From: Enoplosus armatus
Lineage: Eukaryota > Chordata > Actinopteri > Centrarchiformes > Enoplosidae
NCBI RefSeq assembly: GCF_043641665.1
Contig: NC_092194.1
Coordinates: forward strand, 13,679,298 to 13,743,297
Length of the DNA: 64,000 nt
Reading direction: 5' to 3'
Both the position numbers and the translations under genes were made by a program. Below the pieces are notes generated by a model, which was given only the letters and a program-made list of their open reading frames with translations, was not told the DNA's origin and did not search any database. Below, piece by piece: positions 24,011-63,470 of this stretch. The stretch's first letter is position 1, and every line of letters starts with the position of its first letter.

Positions 24011-25270
24011 TTCCGCTTCTGTATTCGATAAATGAGTAAATATACCGCAGTTAAACTGACATTTAAAAGCCCGAATTTTAGCAATAAAATGTGTTTCAGA
24101 AGTTTCAAAAGTTAAAGTATGCACTGTGAAGAAGCTACTTTTAATTATTGATGCATTAATAAAGGAAATCCCAAAATCTAGTAATGTTTTGGAAATGATG
24201 TGTATCTCCAAATGTGTGAGTTGCATGATTTCAAAGCATTATTTATAGGTTGAGAAAATCCTCTAAAATCCTACTCTTAAATACGTTTTGTCGTAGACTT
24301 TTGTTTTTATAAGTTGACATAAGCTGTATTTTATGATCCCATCTCAAGTTGACTGCAAAATATTACTCTTCAAAGTAACTAGTGCAATTATCTGTTCAAT
24401 ATAGTGGAGTAAAAAGTACATTATTGACATCATTAAAAACGGAAATGCATAAAATTGTTTAAAATGATCGAAATTAAATTCAACTTGAGTAAAGGTGCTT
24501 GTTACTTCTTCTCAATTCAGTAGTTGTAAATGCCTGCTTTATCACATAACATACTGCATGTGGGTCAAAAATATGAAGATAATGATTAGTGTTGTTACAG
24601 GATGAACATGGACTTTGGTTTGTCTAAGCAGTTTCTCTGTTGTAACTTATGCTAATTTAAATCCCCATCTCCTTAAACATAATCACCAGTATAATAGTGT
24701 CTTGTGACCTCCTTGAAGCCTTTGGAGTACGGCTCAGCTATCATTTTCATCATCAGTTAGTCATTTTCCCCCAATTAATCATTAAATAGAGAAAAGCGCC
24801 TGTTACAATTTACCGGAGCCCGAGGTGACGTCTTCAAATGTCTTGTTTTGTCCGACCAACAGACCAAAAATATTCAGTTCACGACATAAAACAGAGGAAC
24901 AGCACAGTCACATTTCAGAAGCTGAAATCAAAGAATGTTTGGTATTCTTTCTTGACAAGTGACTTAAACCTACCTGTTATTGATTATCAGAATTGTTTCA
25001 GATTAATTTTCTGTTGATGGACAAATCGTTTCAGCTCTACTTTGGTATTTCTGGTTAAATTTAGCCGTCTGGATTTTACACACATTAGTACTGGTATGTC
25101 TTTGAAATGCAGAAGTAGGATTTACTGGAGATTTCAGTCCTGATAGTTGAACTTATATTTACAAAAGAGGAAGGTTATTTACGTCATCGAGCTCCAGTTT
25201 TACAATCTTGTTTTTACATGGATAATAAAGCTTTATGAAAAGAAACACAATGAGGCCCGCACAACAAAAG
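24011..25270. other. Intergenic region between FAM98B promoter and SPRED1 3' end
   Basis: AT-rich, with no coding frame that I can support. It contains a copy of a fish interspersed repeat at 24737-25039 (listed separately). It ends just downstream of the minus-strand AATAAA proposed for SPRED1. Confidence 0.5.
24737..25039 (-). repeat. Interspersed repeat family B, copy 1
   Basis: This copy reads in reverse relative to the one at 38444. It ends with CAGATTAATTTTCTGTTGATGG and then TCGTTTCAGCTC, the inverse of the AGGGCTGCAACTAACTATT start seen at 38444. Its interior holds remnants of the TTTTGTCCGACCAACAG type typical of a common percomorph element. No coding capacity. Boundaries are approximate. 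Confidence 0.6.
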
Positions 25271-25285
25271 ATTAAAACTCACCAT

Positions 25286-25291
25286 TTTATT
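25286..25291 (-). terminator. SPRED1 distal poly(A) signal candidate
   Basis: TTTATT on the plus strand gives AATAAA on the minus strand. It lies about 4.7 kb downstream of the SPRED1 stop codon, in keeping with the long 3' UTR I recall for mammalian SPRED1. A proximal candidate is at 29088-29093. Confidence 0.45.
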
Positions 25292-26368
25292 ATGATAATG
25301 TTATTTGATATGTCAAATTACAAGTGTATGATGTAACATAAAAACAGTTACAAACATATGTATGCATATTTACATTATATATTTATGAAAAGTAACGAGC
25401 TACATCTGTATAAAGAAAATACAACTATGACATGAGTTATTGGGACTATAAATTTTACATCATATACTTGGTATTCTCGAACCATGATAAGAAATACCTA
25501 GACGTGTAGAAACCAATAGAACCAGAACGAGAGATGTTAAATAATAAAATGGAAACTAGGATGGACGTGAGGCACTTTTTTGAGGTTGTCAGGATGTGAA
25601 AGCCGATGGCACTAAGAAACTTCAAGGGAAAAAACAAAAAAGATGCACAGGAAAGAAATATGCACAAAGAGAGAAAGAAAGAAAAAGAAAGAAAACAGGC
25701 AGTGTTTACAGAATAGTTAAGAGTAGTACCATTTATACTGCAAGTTTCAAAACACAAATGTCTTCCACTATTTAGAACTAATCACATAAATGTTACATCA
25801 AGCGCTGTAAGATGAAAAAAAGCTTACATAGAGTATCATCAGTGCACCAAAGCATCGGAGAATTGAAACATAACCACTCAACTGCTGTGAAAAGTAACCT
25901 TTTTAAAACAATACACTGAAGAGAAACAGGTTTATATAGCTTTTTTCTTTTTTTAATCTACACAATGTCAAGAATGTACACTTGTATGCATTCCCAAAGA
26001 TATGCACAAATTTCCAAGATTGAAAGAGGATAAAAGACTAGCAGCAAAGTGGTTAAAACTGAAGTCTTATATAATGCAGGTCAAAAAAATATATATATTA
26101 AAGCAGACAGACACATGTTGCATATATAATACAGTACATGACAGGAAGTTGCACTGTGCTGGTTAATGCAGAATGAGAAGTGTTATTTCAGCATTCTCTA
26201 CACTTTGTATAAATGCACGTCCTACATTTTGCTTCTCAGCCAGCAAGTTTTAATCAGGTTCATCAAACCTTGGTTCAGCTTGCAATAAATGCAGGGCAAT
26301 CCAATTACAATGGGAGAATATGACAACCAACCAAACATTTGGTTACACACCAACCCCGCACACGCACA

Positions 26369-26371
<3 letters not shown>

Positions 26372-26459
<88 letters not shown>
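26372..26459. repeat. (CA)n microsatellite
   Basis: About 44 uninterrupted CA units, flanked by CACG-type degenerate units. It lies in the probable SPRED1 3' UTR. Apparent ORFs here are Thr-His or Cys-Val dipeptide artefacts. Confidence 0.95.
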
Positions 26460-26461
<2 letters not shown>

Positions 26462-27538
26462 GTGGGCACACAAGAACGCACATATATAGTAACACTCGTG
26501 CACCCACACACATGCACAAGTGTCCACTTCATCACAATCAAACATTTAAAAACTCACCGTCATGGTTATATGCTGTTGGAGAATTAGGGTTTAACAGTCG
26601 TTCATAGCTGATTTTCTCTGTCAACACAATAAAATTAGTGATTGTATCTAGCAGCTTTATATATATGTATGTATGTATATATATATATATATATATTTAT
26701 ATATCAAACTTTTGAAACAAGTGGACTGCCACTACTGTACCGTGTTAGCACTATCCTTCCTTCTACCGTACAAAACTAGAGAGAAACTCTATTAGAAGCT
26801 CAATAGTCATTTCCATCACAAACGCCCTCTACTTTTCAATGTGAAATAATACTAAAAGGTGACCTATGTACATAATGCTGTCAATTGAAGCTACAGTATA
26901 TGCTGACAGCAACGATAAATACAGCTCTATCTTTAAAATTTCAAAGACAAAAAAGCTGGGATTATTATCAGAACTTAAATATAGTGTTAAGTATTTACAG
27001 GTGTTTGGAGTTTGGTACCAGGGGTTGGTCGTCTACCTATATAGAGCGTTAAAGTGTCCTGTCCCGTCACTGACTCAGTCTGCAGAGAGGTCAATGTGTT
27101 TCCCAAGTTAGAAAGTTTGCATAGAAAGTAAAGGGAGCGTTGGTCAGGGTGGAATTAGGAAAATTAAAACGTTTCTCCTGTAATCCAGTCGTGTCGAGAC
27201 CGAGGTGCCACTACATTGTTTTTAACCAGGAGTGACAGGAGGTGAGAAGAGATGCTGTTAGCAACAGCACATGGATGTTGTACCAAATCTGCTGTTAGCA
27301 CTAATTTCAAACATGCCAGTGCCTTAGTTAGGGATAATTTCAGTTATTGCAGCCAGACGTCCAAACTGAACTGCTATTACTGTTGGGAGTTTGTTTTAAT
27401 CTAAGTGTTGTTGTTCAGACTAGTTTGAGTCAACTATGGTTCTATGAGCAAGACATATTCAATTTAAAGGTTGTCTACTCTTTTGGGTGGGAAATGGGGT
27501 TCAAACACAGCCAGTCTCTGGCATGCAGTCTGCCCAGT

Positions 27539-28264
27539 CCCTGTTTCCCAAAGTATCTTAAAAGGAGTAGTTTTGGGAATTACGCTTATTTGCTTTCTTG
27601 CTGAGAGTTAGATGAAAAGATTGAGACCACTCTCATATCTGTCTATTAAATATGAAGCTACAGCCAGCAGCTGGTTAGCTTAGCTTAGCATTAGGACTGG
27701 AAACTGTGGGAAAACAGCTAGCCTGGCTCTGTCCAAAGGTTACAAAATCCACCTACCAGCACTGCAAAGGCTCACTAATCAACACGTTATATCTTGTTTG
27801 TTTAACCTGAATAAAAATCAAGTGTAAAAATGACAAGTGGGGGTTTTACAGGGGTTATGTGTGGAACAATTTCTTCAGCCACAATAACTTCCAATACTTT
27901 GTGCAAGGCATCATCATAGTGACAACAGGACTCCAGGAAGTCACTGTGCCCATCCAAGAAATAGTCCCACACATAACCCCCAGTTAAACTGTAATATGTC
28001 ATTTTTACACTTTGGTTTTTGTGCGAATTAAACAAATGAGATAAAACATGTTCATTGTGAACTTTAGAGGTGCAAGTAGACAGATTTCTTTTACATTTAG
28101 ACAGAGCTATGCTAGCCGTTTTTATGCTAAGCTAAGCTGCTGCTAGCTCCAGCTTAATATTGAAAAGACAGATATGACAGTGGTATCGATCTTCTCATCT
28201 AACTTTCAGAAAGAAAGCAAATAAGTGAATTTCCCAAAATGTTGAAGACGCTTCGGGAAACAGG
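27539..28264. mobile_element. Palindromic foldback (MITE-like) element, family A, copy 1
   Basis: Two arms of about 350 bp are imperfect inverted copies meeting near 27900. The left arm starts CCTGTTTCCCAAAG; the right arm ends CTTCGGGAAACAGG. Matching internal blocks include GTTAGCTTAGCTTAGCAT against ATGCTAAGCTAAGC, GGGGTTATGTGTGG against CCACACATAACCCC, and CTTTCTTGCTGAGAGTTAGAT against ATCTAACTTTCAGAAAGAAAG. No ORF. I recall this as a very common percomorph repeat, and two more partial copies occur in the window. Confidence 0.85.
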
Positions 28265-29087
28265 ACGCTGGTCTGTACTGCTACGAGCCAAAGCCTTAAT
28301 CACATTGTCAGTGGTGACGTTACATGACATCAAATCAACAGTGCATATGAAGACCTATGCACACACACACCCAAACACACACACACACACCCATACACAA
28401 ACATAACATCTGTATGTTTTGTAATAGCTAAGATAGTCAGTATTCCTGAAACAATGCATCCATTCATTCAGGGCCTGTTAAATGAAGACACACAGAAGGA
28501 GTGGACTAACTTTTGAGGAACAACGAAATACTACATTTACACAAGGATAAGAGGGGAAAATAAAACAAAAAGAAAAGAACTGATTCATGGGACGAACATG
28601 GAAATTGGGTGCTGCAACCAAAGCTTGGAGAGCAGTGCTTTCAGGAGGGTTTTCCCCCCATGCCAAATTGAATGTTAAATTAGTCAAACTTATGTACAGA
28701 CTCATTTCAAAATCTGAGGGATTCTCAATAAAAGAATAGCCTAATTTAAGTGCCTCATCATTTAACCAAGGAGCACTGTAACCCCTTTACTCACCAAAAC
28801 AAAACTTGCTGGTTGAGCAACATTTCAGCCTTTGTTTAAAAAATAATTATAAAATGAGCAGGAAAATAACAAAGAAACAAAACCACCAAACAATTTCACT
28901 ACAGCAGTAAATAACTGGACTAAAACTGAAATTCACTGGAGTAAATGAAATTGTCATGTATTGGTTTCAATTTAAATGGTTCAAGAGGTTCTAATGCTAT
29001 TTTCTGTGGAGAAAAAAAACTATTTTGGGGAACTCAGCATGGTAAAGTCATTACCATCTTTTCCCTTCTAATCATGGAATCGATCCC

Positions 29088-29093
29088 TTTATT
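29088..29093 (-). terminator. SPRED1 proximal poly(A) signal candidate
   Basis: Minus-strand AATAAA about 930 bp after the SPRED1 stop codon. Its use would give a short 3' UTR that excludes the foldback element. Confidence 0.35.
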
Positions 29094-29357
29094 TTGGAAT
29101 GCAATTAAATGGTCTAAATCACCTCGGGAAAGCAAGGTCATCATTTTAACATCTTCTAAATGAATGTCAAAAGCTATACCAAGCTGTACCTTCAAAAACA
29201 AGCTAAGTTATTTTTGGATTTTTTTTTCAACATTCGATGGAAAGGAAAACAAGGAATTGGCCATACATCCACCACAGCAACATTTCTCAAATGTTAAAAT
29301 TACACTAAATATGGTGGTTAATGTACCACAAGAATTTGGGAGGGTTACCTTTACTCG

Positions 29358-29380
29358 AGGGGGGGGGGGGGGGTGGGGGG
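29358..29380 (+). repeat. Poly-G tract (G4-prone)
   Basis: A run of about 15 G, one T and then six G. It is C-rich in the SPRED1 transcript sense. A simple low-complexity tract in the probable 3' UTR. Confidence 0.85.
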
Positions 29381-30019
29381 TACCATTTCTAGTGCACTTT
29401 TCTCTGTCTAGTAATTACATTGTCAGCAAATGCTTAAGCCATGAAGGAAAGGCCACTGTTACCCAACTGCAAATTCACAAAAAAGCAAGAACATATCCCT
29501 TTTAGCATACTCAAACAACAAGTATTTTTTCTGAACGCAGAATAGTTTTGTTTTCTTTTTTTGTCATTAAGTTGTCGCTCTCTGTACAAAAGACATTTTT
29601 CCTTCATAAAGTTACACATTACTTGTAGTAGAGTTCTGACATTTGTGGCCTGGCTTTGTCAATGCATGAGTGTGAATGTGAGAGAGAGGTGTGTGTGTGT
29701 ATGTGTGTGTGTACAGGTGTGTTTAGTAACATCTCCAAGTCTATTAATCTTGATGCCTCCTCCTCCTCCTCTCCTCAGATTAAGCTCCTGAACTTAGCTT
29801 GATGCTCAGAGCCCCCACAAAGCATATGGTGTGTCCTCCACTGCTGCTTGTCGGCGACAAACACAAACTGAAATCTCCAAAAGCCCTCAGAGCTGGGGAT
29901 CAACAACATATCACCCCGTCTGAGAGGGAATGAAAAAAGGATGCCGGCTTTTAATTTTCCGCTTTTATCCACTTCCTGTGTTAGCTAGCTTTGAGGGTGT
30001 CCCAGAGTCCGTCGTCAGG

Positions 30020-57361
<27,342 letters not shown>

Positions 57362-58450
57362 TTTTTTCCTCACGGGGATCCAAATCCTAGCAATAGCATC
57401 GACGACGCAGTGACGGCGGGATAAAATACCACAAATATCACCATTTTCCTTCACATATAGAAATCACCCCTATTTTGGATGGTAAGTAAACGGTGTACAA
57501 TGGGGCATGCCTAACTAAGCGTCCCTGTGAGAACCAAGTGGAGCTAGCTTAACGTTAGCTTTGCTGGCTGGAACTAACGTTAAATCGCGAGGAGGATTGA
57601 CAACCGTTGATTCATTTTATCCTCCCTGGAAGTAAAATCCGACCACAACAAATGGGCCATCGGCACCATCCTCTTCAACGAACGCAGATCCCCGTTTTGC
57701 AAAAATGTGAATAGATCCTCAAAAACAGTAGAAATTGTTGTAGACTGCAACGTTTGGCAGGTTATTTATGGCTGGCTGTCGAGCATCCATTCGCCAACTT
57801 CAGGTCCAGGACAACACTTGAAAAAGCGCTGTGGAGCGTTGCTCCGTCAACGTGTCCGAGTAATTTGCAGTAAAGGCATCCAACGCCGATAAAGGGTTCA
57901 ACTGCTTTCAATATCAACACTGACGCGTAAAGTAAAAGCACCTAGACTTGAAATTTCCTTGAGAAGTTGGTGGACATCTGCTTTAATCGAACTCCATTTT
58001 CAACTCGGGGGGAATGAAACATCGGAAAACTGGGCGGATGTGTCGACCCTCGCTTGAGAAAACTAGATCCTTCCGCGACGTAGTAAAAACATAGCACTCT
58101 TGCGAGAAAATATGCGCAACCAGCACACAATTTAATGTATCTCGTTGAAGAGTCACATATATTGTACTAAAATGCGTCCCCTTGTAGCCGTACACAGTAA
58201 ATTAGGAGTGTTTCTCTCCAAAGTTGACCTAAAGTAGTCCCCGCACTTCCCAAAAGAAGTTTCCCTTCAATCACGCATTGATACAAGAGGGAAGCGTCTG
58301 TGTGATAGCACGCAAAGTAGAAAATAATCTGGAGGAAGGACTTGGGCTGACACACAGACTCGGCCATTAACAATTTCTGTTGTTTTCTTTCATTAAGCAG
58401 CGTTACCGTGATCGACCGCCCCCGAACCACTTTTTAAAATCTTAATGTAA
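57362..58450 (-). promoter_or_regulatory. SPRED1 5' UTR and promoter region
   Basis: Sequence upstream of the SPRED1 ATG is CpG-richer than the surroundings: GACGACGCAGTGACGGCGGG just upstream of the ATG, CGCGAGGAGG near 57587, and CGACCGCCCCCGAACC near 58415. Two TAACGTTA-type palindromes in inverted orientation occur at 57549-57558 and 57574-57583. Short ORFs on both strands here show no family similarity. The transcription start was not determined. Confidence 0.5.
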
Positions 58451-61400
58451 AATTGTGGGGCAAATGCTTTAAATGTACGGCCGCTGCAGCACGTGGAATG
58501 ACATTAGATCCCCTGTAGGATGTATATGGCTAAAGCCAAGGTAGTATTTCAACCTCAGAGCGTTTTTGTGTGTGTGTTTATTCTTCAGTTATAATAGCTT
58601 CAAACGTAAAGGTAAAGTGAAAGACAATTCCGAAAATGAGGATATTTTCTGAAACACAACTGAGATCTATTCTGAGGGCTATGAAATGGCAGAGTGTGGT
58701 ATTGTTTCAGTAATGCATTAGCATATAATGGTGAATAAAAAATAAGGCATGAGATTAACTTCCATTACTACTAAGCCACAAACATGGGTTTTGAGCTTGC
58801 CCATTTGGTTAAGGAGGGGACTAAAACACACACGTAGGTCTAGTCATATAGTTAAAGCTGCCCCACCTTGCACCCCAAACACTGCCCAGGCAGCTGGGGC
58901 ACCCTCCAAAATAAAACAGCCCTAGAAGTCACCAGAAAATTCCATGTATGCACCTATGAATCTTATTTGCAAATGTGTTAAAAGCCTTGCAGAGCGAATC
59001 GGCGGCCTGGTTGCGTAAGACTTAAATGCTATTGGATTTCTGTGCTGTGTGGAATGGCAAGAGATCAGGCTAAATGATTCTGCCTGGTTGTCATAGTGAC
59101 AGCATGTTGTGTGAGAAGTTTCTTTGTATTTCTCTGGCTTTCATACAGCTTGTGCCACAGCCTTATGTTGCAGCCATATAAAACATCCCTCTGTGTCACT
59201 GTATGTACTATACATAGCCCATGCACACAGGACCCTCATATGTGCAGCCCTGACATATTGTACACTTCCTGTGGTATTTGATTAGATTTACTCTCTGAGG
59301 TGTGTACTGCTGTCCTGATGACTGCCTGGGACAATTGGCACAGGTACAATTGTCTCTTGGGATTGCTTTCTCACCAAAAATACGGATATCAGGGTGATGT
59401 GAATGTTATGTGCGCTTATTTACACAAACAATCTGTATTTCTAAAAAGTCTCACATTGGGTAATCAAGTTACAGAAGAACGTATCTGTCTGTCTGTCATC
59501 TCTCTGTCAAATGTGGCCACTTTCCTACCCTCCTTCCTTTTTGAATTGGGTTACCATTGCCATGATCAAGCTTACAAGCCCAAATAAAGTGTCCCTTGTT
59601 TCAAATAGAGCAGAAAAAGCAATGACCATGAATTTTCCCACTAGCTTGCCTGTATCCTTTAGAGTATTCAGAGTTCAGGAAGTCAGCCTTCTTTCTCATC
59701 AATGTGGATGGCCCAAGTGCATTTCCTGTGTTTTTCACACACTGAACACAACACACTGTAGTGTACTTAAACAAGGCAACAGGATGTTTAGCAAACAGAG
59801 GCATCCCTTGGCTTCCCTCACTAAGTGCAATCAGGGTCATCACAATTCTCTTTAAGACGGTAAACAAGCTAACATTCCTATATTGCCAACAAGCAACCGC
59901 AGAATAAAGGATGTGTTTAGCTCAACAGAAACCTCATTCAGCAGAGTCCAACACAAACAGAACCTTACTTGACTTTCAGGAAGATGGCTGAAATTATTTG
60001 CAGATCATAGTCTGATGTGATTTGAGTTTGGTCTTGTTTCTTCATTTTTCAGTAGTTACTTTAACACTAATTTTACAAACTTGTGTTGCTTTTTCTTGGA
60101 TTTGACTTGTTATTCCACTCATGAACTTGAGAGCTGTCATTTCTGTCTTGAGATATGAGTTAACACTTGAAATGCATAAGTCAAAGCCTACATGTGACTT
60201 TGTAATGTTGCCATGAATCCTATTTAGTCAGTGTAAACCTGTAGGTGTGTAGGTTTGGTGTGGACTGTTGTGCTTATATTGTAATATATGTAATACTTAT
60301 TTTGTTAAATTGAATTGACAAATTGAAAATCCACAGACAAACTTGTTAACATGAAAGTATGAGGCATGAGATATTTTAAAAATGGAAAATTCACCATGGA
60401 GAGTGATGAGGGACAAACCAATGGCATAAACCCCCCCCCCCCCAGAAACTTCTCTCCGTGACCACTTTTATTCAAAACAGCACAAGAGATTAATTCCTAG
60501 TACTGGAACCATGCTGACTAGAATCAGATGACGACCTCAAAACACAGGTGATGTGATCACCAGCTCCCAGCAGCACAGGCAGTCTCTGGTCACAAGAGAG
60601 GAGAAGTGAAGGCCTCTCTTTGTACAGCAACTATGGAAAGGAAATTCAGTGTCTGTGTAGTTGCCGCCATACAGTCTGCAGCGACCTCAGGGCTTCTAGT
60701 GAGAAGGACCGGAGACGGCTGGTGACAGCTCTTGGTAAATAATCTAATCTCAGGATCCTCTGCCTTATATTTGCTTTACCTCCCTACTTTTTCTCCATTT
60801 TAAACATGTATGGACTGTTTCCATTCTTAAAAACACACACCTGTAGAGTTTTCTCTTGTTTGTCTGTGGAACCCCTCGGACAACGACAGTGGACTCGCGG
60901 CAATCCGGGCCAAGAGGTGTGGCTCAAACAAGAGGTGCTGATTTTTAAAGGCCTGGTAGCTGAACAGAACAATGCATACCTATGATTATTGTGGGCCTGG
61001 CCTCGGAAGCCTGCAACTTTTAGGCACGCTAATTGTAGGGTGGTGAGTAGAAAAGGTGTAGTGGCTAGAGGGGAAGGAAGTGTGAGGGCCTTCAGGCATG
61101 TTTGACTATGTGCTGTGTACCAACTCTCTCTCTGTCTGACTGTGTGTATATGCATATGACCAGTGTGGAACTAAAGATGCAAACATTTATTATTATATTG
61201 CCTTATCATTCTCAGAATACTGGTTTGAGAAATCTTTGATGCTATTTAAGCAGCATGAGGGGATTTTCTTTTTCAAGATTTTGTTTCAAGAATGTCTTAG
61301 AAGAGAGATGGATGTGGATAACTAGATGAGTAAAGTGTGTCAAGCTTAAAGAGCCGGTCTTGTGACCGTGCACAAGGAAGTTGGTTCAGATGGAAGGTCA

Positions 61401-62207
61401 AAAGCCCTTGATGGAAACACATCTCTTGTGGATTGTGTGAGTTCTGTAAATGGTGAGAATTTGAACTATGTGAGCATCTGCAGTGTGTGTTTTAGAGGGA
61501 GAAATGAGTCGTGTGCTATGCTTATCCTTCGAATGAACAGAAACCAAAAGTGTTGCTCCGTACTTTAAAGTAAATGTTGTTTTACACTGTATAACTGTCT
61601 ATCTGACATTGTGTCGTGAGGGTAAGACAGTCTGTCACTCCACTTTTGATTTGCTGTTGAAACTAGGCTTGATTACAGTCAATGCTGAAGGTCTACTTTA
61701 CAGTAAATTTGTACCAGTCGCAAACGTTTCGGCTACAAAAATGGGAAACTAAATTGGTTTCAGCCGCAGTTAGCGTTTTCAGTGCTCGAGACTGTGTTAC
61801 TTCCTTTTGTTTGCATGTTGTGCGTGGGCTTGATTGAAACCTGATCTAGCTGGGGAAGCTGTGTTTAGGGTGAGGTGGACAGGCCTTTGTTGCTGCCTGA
61901 GGGGTGTTTATTTGGGCGGCTTCAGTTGGCTTCCCTGTAATCATCATCTAGCCCCACAGGATAGAAGGGATTAATGAATATGTTGGAGGGGAAGTTACAG
62001 ATGACTATTTACCATTCTCATGGGGATGAGAGGGAACAGCATGAGAGACGCAGGAGAAGAAGTTTGCGCGCATGTGTGTGTGGGCACGTGCAGGCTTGTG
62101 TGTTTGTCTGTGTGCATTTATGTATATAAGAAAGAAGAGCAAGGAAAGAGAGCTACAGAGACATGTATTATCATGATCTCATATTGGTATTTTTATTTCA
62201 ATAAACT

Positions 62208-62532
62208 TAAAGGAATAGTTGACATATTGGGAAACATGCTGATTCGCTTTCTTTCCGAGAGTTGATGAGAAGATTGATGCCACTCTCATGTTAGCAGCCT
62301 GTTAGCTTAGCACAAAGACTGGAAACGGGGAAACCGCTAGCTTGGCCAAGAAATAGTCCGGCACAAAACCCCCCCATAAAACAACATGTTGTGAAACAAT
62401 ATTTATAGTTTTACAGAGCCAGGCTAGCTGTTTCCCCCAATTTCCAGTCTTTGTGCTAAGCTAAGCTAATCAGTTGCTGGCTCCTTACCATACAGATCAG
62501 AGAGTGGTGTTAATTCTCTCATCTAACTCTTG
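62208..62532. mobile_element. Family A foldback element, copy 3
   Basis: The left arm (about 62208-62350) has AAAGGAATAGTTGACATATTGGG, GAGAGTTGATGAGAAGATTGA and GTTAGCTTAGCACAAAGACTGG. The right arm (about 62406-62532) has the inverse CCAGTCTTTGTGCTAAGCTAAGC and ATTCTCTCATCTAACTCTTG. It is a shorter internal-deletion form of the palindrome at 27539. Confidence 0.8.
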
Positions 62533-63440
62533 TTAGACATACAGAGGTCATAAAGTTAGTTAGTTAACATTTTTTGTTACAATTTACATGCTTTGATTGT
62601 CCAACATTGTAAATATGAATTCAACATAGAGGCTTTAATGTTTTTTTCTGTGAAAAAAAAGATGAAATGACAACAATTAATTTTCACTGCATTGTTTCCA
62701 TTCTGCATCAAACGAGAAGGAATCAATGACTGTAAAACCTCTGAGTCAGACATGACTCCTCATATTACTCTGTGGAAGAGTGTTCAGATGTCTTCCCTGT
62801 TCCCAAAACATCCCTTCACGCAAAACTACCTACAAACACATACGCACATTTTGCTATGAAAATCTAGTAACAATAAGTTGCCCCCCCCCCCCCTCAGCTG
62901 TGTAGCCCCCATCCCTCTCTTTCTGTCCCCTATGGCCTCCTCCACTTAATCCTCCCGCTCATCTGGGAACCACCAGCACCCCTCCATGAAGAGACGCATT
63001 GTGCCCAGATTATTTGATTGTTTTCAGATGTTGAAGCTTTCCTACACAAAAGGGGAAGAACAGGGTTTGTCCAAAAGCCCTAGGCTACTTGGCCAACGGA
63101 TGGACACACAGGGAGGAGGGGGGAAAGAAGGAATCGGCGCGGGGCTCAGGGAGCGGACACACGAGTCAGGAAGTGACCCCTGCAATGCCAGATTACAAAC
63201 AATGTGCTCTCTCAACTTCTGCAGTCCTCGCTGTGGAACATACCACTTCGGCGGCAGCCAAAGGGGTGGCGCTAGTAGGAGGAAGGAAGGACGGTTTCAG
63301 CCCTCTCTCTCCCTCTCTCTTTAATGCTGCATCCATTCAGTGAGTGGCGGAGGGAGTAGGTGGGTTGGGGGTAGTCGGGCCAGGAAGGCACTTCACTGAT
63401 GAAAAGTCGCCACATGGAAATGGATGAGAAGTGGGCTGAG

Positions 63441-63470
63441 GGTGGGGGGGTGGGGGTGGGGGGGTGGGGA
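63441..63470 (+). repeat. G-quadruplex-type tract
   Basis: Four G-runs of 4-7 bases are separated by single T residues, which fits the strict G4 pattern. It lies about 6 kb upstream of SPRED1 in a purine-rich stretch that continues to about 63640. Confidence 0.8.

Larger units (their letters stand above)
25270..30019 (-). other. spred1: SPRED1 3' UTR (probable, long form)
   Basis: No coding frame is supported between the SPRED1 stop codon and the distal AATAAA. The stretch holds a (CA)n tract at 26372-26459, a palindromic foldback element at 27539-28264 and a G-run at 29358-29380. If the proximal signal at 29088-29093 is used instead, the UTR would be only about 0.95 kb and the rest would be intergenic. 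The extent is inferred, not shown. Confidence 0.5.

Noticed and set aside
26222..26607. Several ORFs of 66-107 codons made of Thr-His, Cys-Val or His-Thr repeats
   Set aside because: They translate a (CA)n microsatellite in several frames on both strands. The same applies near 8968, 34009, 35909, 43142 and 44739.
60784..61155. 123-codon ORF on - strand upstream of SPRED1
   Set aside because: No recognisable domain, no promoter or splice context, and a length that is expected by chance in this much sequence.
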